Shown here: piece by piece, positions 62,901 through 64,000 of the stretch
Numbering within the stretch: the first letter of the stretch is position 1
How the letters are laid out: each line of letters opens with the position of its first letter
NCBI GenBank assembly: GCA_014338405.1
Contig: JTDE01000429.1
Location: 116,022 to 180,021 of the forward strand
Direction: 5' to 3'
DNA: 64,000 bases
Source: Paragonimus skrjabini miyazakii
Lineage: Eukaryota > Platyhelminthes > Trematoda > Plagiorchiida > Troglotrematidae
Position numbers and translations under genes: made by a program
The notes under the pieces: generated by a model
What the model was told of the DNA's origin: nothing
The model's database searches: none
The model's input: only the letters and a program-made list of their open reading frames with translations

Positions 62901-63546
62901 CCTAAACATTTTTGTTCATCAATCAATTAGTTTTATCTCCACGTATAAATCGTCTCCAAACTGTATTCCATCAAATAGTTTTGACTATCATACGGACTTC
63001 CATACTTCGAGTAGACATCTGACTTGTTCACCGAAGAGAATAAAAAAAGACAAATAAGGCAAGTTTTATTTTGTTTACGGAGTAAGTATTCCAGGCTGTG
63101 AATCAAAAGTCATATCATGTGTCAATAGTTTAAATGGAACAGTGGAACTGTTGTGAATTCACGATCAGTGATTCCACGGTGAAATGGACAGCTGTTCAAT
63201 AAAAGTTGAAGACGATTCACTTTACATATGAACTGCATTTCAACCGAATGTTAGCAAGCTTGACCTCAAGTAGTGTTCCCAGATATAATTAGTTACTTCC
63301 GACTGAGCTCTATTGGAGTGACCACATATTTGAATTTGAAGCTGTGATCCACGGGAGCAGATTTGAGGGATTCTCAAGTTGACTACAATGCTGACTATGC
63401 ACATCGGCTTGCTGAGTCACCGCATATTAATACTACGAATTATCTTGAGCGGAATTCTCCTAGAGGTATCCGTAATTTCTCATTTCAGTCGAACCGGGTT
63501 GGGTGGTGCACTACACCATGAAACATCAGAAAAAACATATGAGTAA
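20864..63546 (+). CDS. Gene B: eleven-exon, about 550-residue protein of unknown function
   Basis: Eleven plus-strand exons with GT-AG borders join with matching phases at every junction: 20864-20995, 24990-25415, 30277-30399, 32848-32978, 38476-38674, 38845-39039, 44760-44895 (or 44901), 48086-48153, 53065-53120, 59453-59587 and 63489-63546. Introns range from 170 bases to 6.3 kb. The product has no signal peptide or clear membrane segment. Exons 3 and 4 encode helical, coiled-coil-prone sequence (DWKKVEELEQTVWLAQ, RILKKALQSCKQKVDDLSKA). Exon 2 is Q/N/S-rich and probably partly disordered. I do not recognise the family. Exons 1-6 are the best supported; 7-11 rest on splice signals and phase. 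An AATAAA lies at 63913. Three Penelope fragments and a fold-back element sit in its introns. It could instead be two adjacent genes. Confidence 0.5.
20996..24989. other. Gene B intron 1, nothing else recognised
   Basis: Four kilobases of AT-rich sequence. ORFs on both strands at about 21826-22083 and 23939-24185 are mirror images of each other's frames without domain content. Confidence 0.35.
24990..25415 (+). CDS. Gene B exon 2
   Basis: Acceptor GCCGTTCTAG, phase 0; donor TACTTG|GTGAGT, phase 0; 142 codons. It begins AAEQANPQNTGYGSQNN and includes ITVEIPLLDLLSSVPTERV and a basic Y-rich stretch (PTYVRRNIKHNTLPHQYRS). It is the largest exon and the strongest coding signal of gene B. The annotated frame is the only long one open through both splice sites. 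Confidence 0.65.
25416..30276. other. Gene B intron 2, one perfect small hairpin
   Basis: Nearly 4.9 kb without a recognised gene. A plus-strand ORF at 27227-27472 (MKRQNNRYDTSFLPKSLL) starts just after a CpG-rich patch with an 8-bp perfect hairpin at 27140-27161. It has no domain. Confidence 0.35.
27140..27161. repeat. Perfect 8-bp hairpin
   Basis: GAACGTCC and GGACGTTC separated by six bases, in a locally CpG-rich patch. No U-run follows and no role is assigned. Confidence 0.4.
30277..30399 (+). CDS. Gene B exon 3
   Basis: Acceptor TTCAACACAG, phase 0; donor CGTCAG|GTAGGT, phase 0; 41 codons. It reads AAMTDLDRMLEGNTDWKK and then an amphipathic helix, ending PTFIRQ. Confidence 0.6.
30400..32847. 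other. Gene B intron 3
   Basis: No element was recognised. Minus-strand ORFs at 31399-31695 (98 codons) and 32037-32336 (99 codons) lack domains and splice support. Confidence 0.35.
32848..32978 (+). CDS. Gene B exon 4
   Basis: Acceptor TTCTGTGCAG, phase 0; donor AAGCAAAT|GTAAGT, phase 2. It encodes GSVNSYMRILKKALQSCK and continues as a lysine/glutamate-rich helix. The phase-2 end is matched by exon 5. Confidence 0.65.
34990..36230 (-). mobile_element. Penelope-like retroelement, truncated and inactivated
   Basis: A minus-strand copy of a Penelope-like element. A 361-codon frame (36230-35145) holds most of the reverse transcriptase. From about 35160 down to 34990 a shifted frame holds the end of the endonuclease (ARHLMITGHQID, AFSEAMLIKTHQPAQC). 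The front of the reverse transcriptase is missing, and the sequence between the RT end (APVAYKRGLV) and the middle of the endonuclease, normally well over 100 residues including the YIG start, is deleted. It lies antisense in an intron of gene B. Confidence 0.8.
35145..36230 (-). pseudogene. Penelope reverse transcriptase, D-to-V in the catalytic box
   Basis: The minus-strand frame includes GIVIMNKDDYVTKM (start of the conserved RT region), GAPKIHKEG, MYSIDIDPFFTNVPL (motif A region, with the conserved aspartates), VAMGSPLGTTLADIFLG (motif B) and YKRYVDVILIF (motif C). Motif C should read YVDD; here the second catalytic aspartate is valine. Motif D/E-like LSHERESNGSLVFLDV follows, then WGGQYLQFSSFAPVAYKRGL, typical of the Penelope RT C-terminus. 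The first 20 or so residues (MALDYIVIYIYV) come from AT-rich sequence at the truncation point. The long open frame in an otherwise dead copy suggests relatively recent insertion compared with the other fragments. Confidence 0.85.
36231..38475. other. Intron 4 right part, no gene seen
   Basis: AT-rich, with a short TATATATATATA run near 36198-36212 at the Penelope edge. No other structure was seen. Confidence 0.35.
38476..38674 (+). CDS. Gene B exon 5
   Basis: Acceptor TTAACCCACAG, phase 2, completing the codon left open by exon 4 (AT+G). Donor ACCGAG|GTGAGT, phase 0. It encodes QKMAHFRLLAADTTNEITLV and ends RYARQVRVVTE. Confidence 0.65.
38845..39039 (+). CDS. Gene B exon 6
   Basis: Acceptor TCTTTCGTACTCAG, phase 0; donor TCGTTT|GTAAGT, phase 0; 65 codons; intron 5 before it is only 170 bases. 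It includes KEFPASLCKKEALDSSFALI and a hydrophobic patch (WCIFLPWLALEL), too short and interrupted to call a membrane helix. Confidence 0.55.
40452..40745 (-). CDS. Unassigned 97-codon minus-strand ORF
   Basis: ATG at 40745 and TAA near 40452. An acceptor-like AACATAG lies just upstream in frame. The product is basic at its N-terminus (MERFNAPRLRANRARSMKYL) and tryptophan-containing at its end (LWNFWLRQLDKN). A plus-strand ORF covers the same bases (40471-40779), which is unusual for a real gene in this AT-rich setting, so one of the two is a shadow. No family is recognised. Confidence 0.2.
   Translation of the reverse strand: MERFNAPRLRANRARSMKYLRRWINLGAIKCADMATNEVIGDFTLHDKQLNNAPPLTATVSLRRLDFARMFKIDVIRTKLWNFWLRQLDKNTPPNAD
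42436..42539 (+). CDS. Possible exon, not placed
   Basis: Bounded by acceptor CTTACCTTAG and donor GCAAG|GTAAAC, phase 1 in and phase 2 out. It encodes VTGLMRMTFGPGWLEGNDYV and then ARLMKATGKCLVA. The phases do not fit between gene B exons 6 and 7. It may be an alternative exon or chance. Confidence 0.15.
44760..44895 (+). CDS. Gene B exon 7
   Basis: Acceptor ATGGTTTCAG, phase 0. The donor is ACAAG|GTCTAA (44895) or, with a better GTGAGT, 44901; both are phase 1. It encodes NHPQVNGLNEDTFRETYFST and then RWLSQVVLKRTSS. If unspliced, the frame stops at 44909, so a terminal exon is an alternative. The TFRETYFSTR piece resembles TTYRETFSTR of gene A. Confidence 0.4.
44896..48085. other. Gene B intron 7, one SINE-like piece
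   Basis: No gene was recognised. A tRNA-like fragment lies at about 47700-47800 on the minus strand. A short local repeat (TAGTTTAACT twice) is near 45326-45350. Confidence 0.35.
47700..47800 (-). repeat. tRNA-like SINE fragment
   Basis: Read on the minus strand: an A-box-like GTACCGAGATTCGTCG (about 47783) and a B box GGTTCAGATCC (47727-47717), separated by about 55 bases. The body does not fold as a normal tRNA. Confidence 0.35.
48086..48153 (+). CDS. Gene B exon 8
   Basis: Very strong signals: acceptor CAACGTTTTTTTCAG and donor ACAAAG|GTAAGA. In phase 1 it encodes RVLYTCEVWDNQKIVRIHER, ending TK in phase 0. The phase-0 reading (KEFYIRVKFG) is also open, but it would end in phase 2 and break the chain to exon 9. 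Confidence 0.45.
48154..53064. other. Gene B intron 8, contains a Penelope fragment
   Basis: A 4.9-kb intron. Apart from the Penelope piece at 48660-49180, no gene is recognised; ORFs at 49294-49476 and 50749-50958 lack support. Confidence 0.4.
48660..49180 (-). mobile_element. Penelope reverse transcriptase fragment with intact YVDD
   Basis: The minus strand reads YRQVDVVDMGSPLGLVLADIF, then CYQRYVDDIFRVKNNL, an in-frame stop, and RLEEEINGRMFFLDVALIRR, PLKRSVFRKK and QYLYF; after a frameshift comes KRGLIRCLTNG. These are motifs B to E and the thumb of a Penelope RT. The catalytic box YVDD is intact, unlike the copy at 35 kb, but the front of the domain, the endonuclease and frame continuity are lost. 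It is a different subfamily from the 35-kb copy, judging by sequence between the motifs. Confidence 0.8.
53065..53120 (+). CDS. Gene B exon 9
   Basis: Acceptor CATTTTCTCTTCAG, phase 0; donor TTTTAAG|GTCAGT, phase 2. The 56-base exon encodes MFPFFYIRNDCFNARRVL plus two bases of an Arg codon. The other two frames contain stops. Short length keeps confidence modest. Confidence 0.35.
54270..54990 (+). mobile_element. Penelope relic: RT end plus GIY-YIG endonuclease
   Basis: The plus strand reads a decayed catalytic region (CCYVVILLLLAKCDALNES where a RYVDD box is expected). It then gives LNSKIEFGAKNALDTPVVLD and RRNNGSVLRSLYSKHLDGTV, matching the thumb of Penelope RT (F.V...N.LPFLD, DGSVLRSVYRK). 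After a linker come ATYAIRTK, NEHIPFWAP, KYRRLLQFADVVTIN and KDLLISTRSNW, the endonuclease motifs shared with 2281-2640. A 116-codon frame, 54347-54697, lies within it. It is preceded by an acceptor-like TTGTTGTTAG and could be mistaken for an exon of gene B. Confidence 0.7.
57600..57680 (+). repeat. tRNA-like SINE fragment
   Basis: A-box-like GGTGGCCAAGTC (about 57603) and a good B box GGGTTCGACCC (about 57680), about 75 bases apart. The distance is longer than in ordinary tRNAs but possible for a long-variable-arm tRNA or a SINE head. No functional tRNA fold is evident. Confidence 0.35.
59453..59587 (+). CDS. Gene B exon 10
   Basis: Excellent acceptor (CATTTTTTTTGTAG) and donor (ACATGAG|GTGAGT). 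Only the phase-2-in, phase-2-out frame is open, encoding SSWEHHYTPVYLVLVRKIVM and then NLRPMKMREVDSCY. Both phases match exons 9 and 11. Confidence 0.45.
59588..63488. other. Gene B intron 10, contains a fold-back element
   Basis: A 3.9-kb intron. The fold-back element at 61079-61570 is its only recognised content. Confidence 0.45.
61079..61570. mobile_element. Fold-back MITE-like element, 492 bp
   Basis: Two long inverted arms (about 61079-61298 and about 61325-61570) meet around a 25-base loop. The ends read TTTGTCGTCTGTGAT and its complement. The arms are highly alike over their whole length, apart from an extra stretch of about 24 bases in the right arm (around 61365-61390) and scattered substitutions. 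There is no coding capacity. Such structure is typical of non-autonomous DNA transposons whose terminal inverted repeats span nearly the whole element. No clear target-site duplication is visible; the right flank is a GATC run (TCGATCGATCGATT). Confidence 0.8.
63489..63546 (+). CDS. Gene B exon 11 (terminal)
   Basis: Acceptor TTTCTCATTTCAG. Read in phase 2 it encodes RTGLGGALHHETSEKTYE and stops at TAA 63544-63546. The phase agrees with exon 10. Confidence 0.45.
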
Positions 63547-63912
63547 TTAAAGTGAACTGTTTAATAGGGACCAATTCGGTATAAGTATCTGCGGAAAAAC
63601 CGTGCATATCCAAGAGAACATTCTTTACTGTTCAATATTGTTAACACTGACAGACTTTCTGGTTGTGACACCAATTTGCGTGCGTACCAAGAAAGATAGT
63701 CAAGATAAGTGTCCTAGTTTGAAGGAGTCAACAGTACAGTGTATACCGATGGTAGGTTACAAATATACGAAACTGAAGCAATTTACATTCGACATCTATT
63801 GGTTTGGAAATGTCAACTTCACTTCAATACACAATTTCAAGAATGGGATGTATGTGGGCCATAACTAAATTATGGTATTCTTTTGTATGTATAGCAAGCA
63901 GCGCCTCACTAT
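63547..63912 (+). other. Probable 3' UTR of gene B
   Basis: Region between the predicted stop and the AATAAA. An 88-codon ORF at 63602-63868 lies here without domain support and is probably chance. Confidence 0.35.
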
Positions 63913-63918
63913 AATAAA
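63913..63918 (+). promoter_or_regulatory. AATAAA polyadenylation signal, probably of gene B
   Basis: Canonical AATAAA about 370 bases after the predicted gene B stop codon. Confidence 0.4.
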
Positions 63919-64000
63919 CTACCATCGAATACGCCTAATATATTAAGTGCAATACTTTGAAAAATGTCGAGAGGTTTCAGCAAGCTTCAAAAACCAAAGC

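Noticed and set aside
1..64000. CRISPR arrays, rRNA genes, bacterial operons or prophage
   Set aside because: No regularly spaced repeats, rRNA landmarks or tightly packed ORFs; the sequence has introns and eukaryotic retroelements throughout.

Overview
This window is eukaryotic nuclear DNA, most likely from a parasitic flatworm, with a digenean trematode such as a liver fluke as the best guess. The grounds are AT-rich sequence, small exons separated by multi-kilobase introns with ordinary GT-AG signals, AATAAA or ATTAAA polyadenylation signals, several decayed Penelope-like retroelement fragments and a decayed Gypsy-type LTR element. The species call is inference. Nothing prokaryotic was seen: no operons, tRNA clusters, rRNA or CRISPR. 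A run of 100 N lies at 12981-13080.

Layout. (1) 1-12.6 kb: the 3' terminal exon of a minus-strand gene (gene D, 160-334/373); an orphan plus-strand exon at 1417-1692 that resembles the start of gene A; an inverted-repeat unit at 2031-2734 enclosing a Penelope endonuclease tail and a strong hairpin; a compact two-coding-exon gene on the plus strand (gene A, 7149-8175) with a CpG-rich 5' UTR exon and a poly(A) signal; a second Penelope tail directly behind it; and several unassigned ORFs. (2) 12.6-20.8 kb: almost no genes, with the N gap, a tRNA-like SINE fragment and a collapsed Gypsy element (about 18.0-20.1 kb, minus strand) bounded by two related LTR-like repeats. (3) 20.86-63.9 kb: one large plus-strand gene (gene B) that I reconstruct from eleven exons whose splice phases all agree, encoding roughly 550 residues. 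Its introns hold three further Penelope fragments (about 35.0-36.2, 48.66-49.18 and 54.27-54.99 kb), SINE-like pieces and a 492-bp fold-back element (61079-61570).

Gene A encodes 231 residues. They carry repeated short motifs of the form [ST]-x-Y-x-x-[DE]-[FY], which recall axonemal microtubule-associated proteins (SAXO/TEX26-like). This is a resemblance only. Gene B is not recognised; its middle part is helical and coiled-coil-like. The mobile elements are all visibly broken: catalytic substitutions, stops, frameshifts, 5' truncations and internal deletions. The window therefore reads as a gene-sparse region in which long introns have collected old retroelements.

I found no clear new biological system. 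The items most worth a second look are the Penelope tail framed by inverted repeats, the Penelope copy that lost one catalytic aspartate and much of its endonuclease, the phase-consistent gene B, and the gene A-like orphan exon. Exon models were built by hand from splice sites and reading frame, so each needs RNA evidence.
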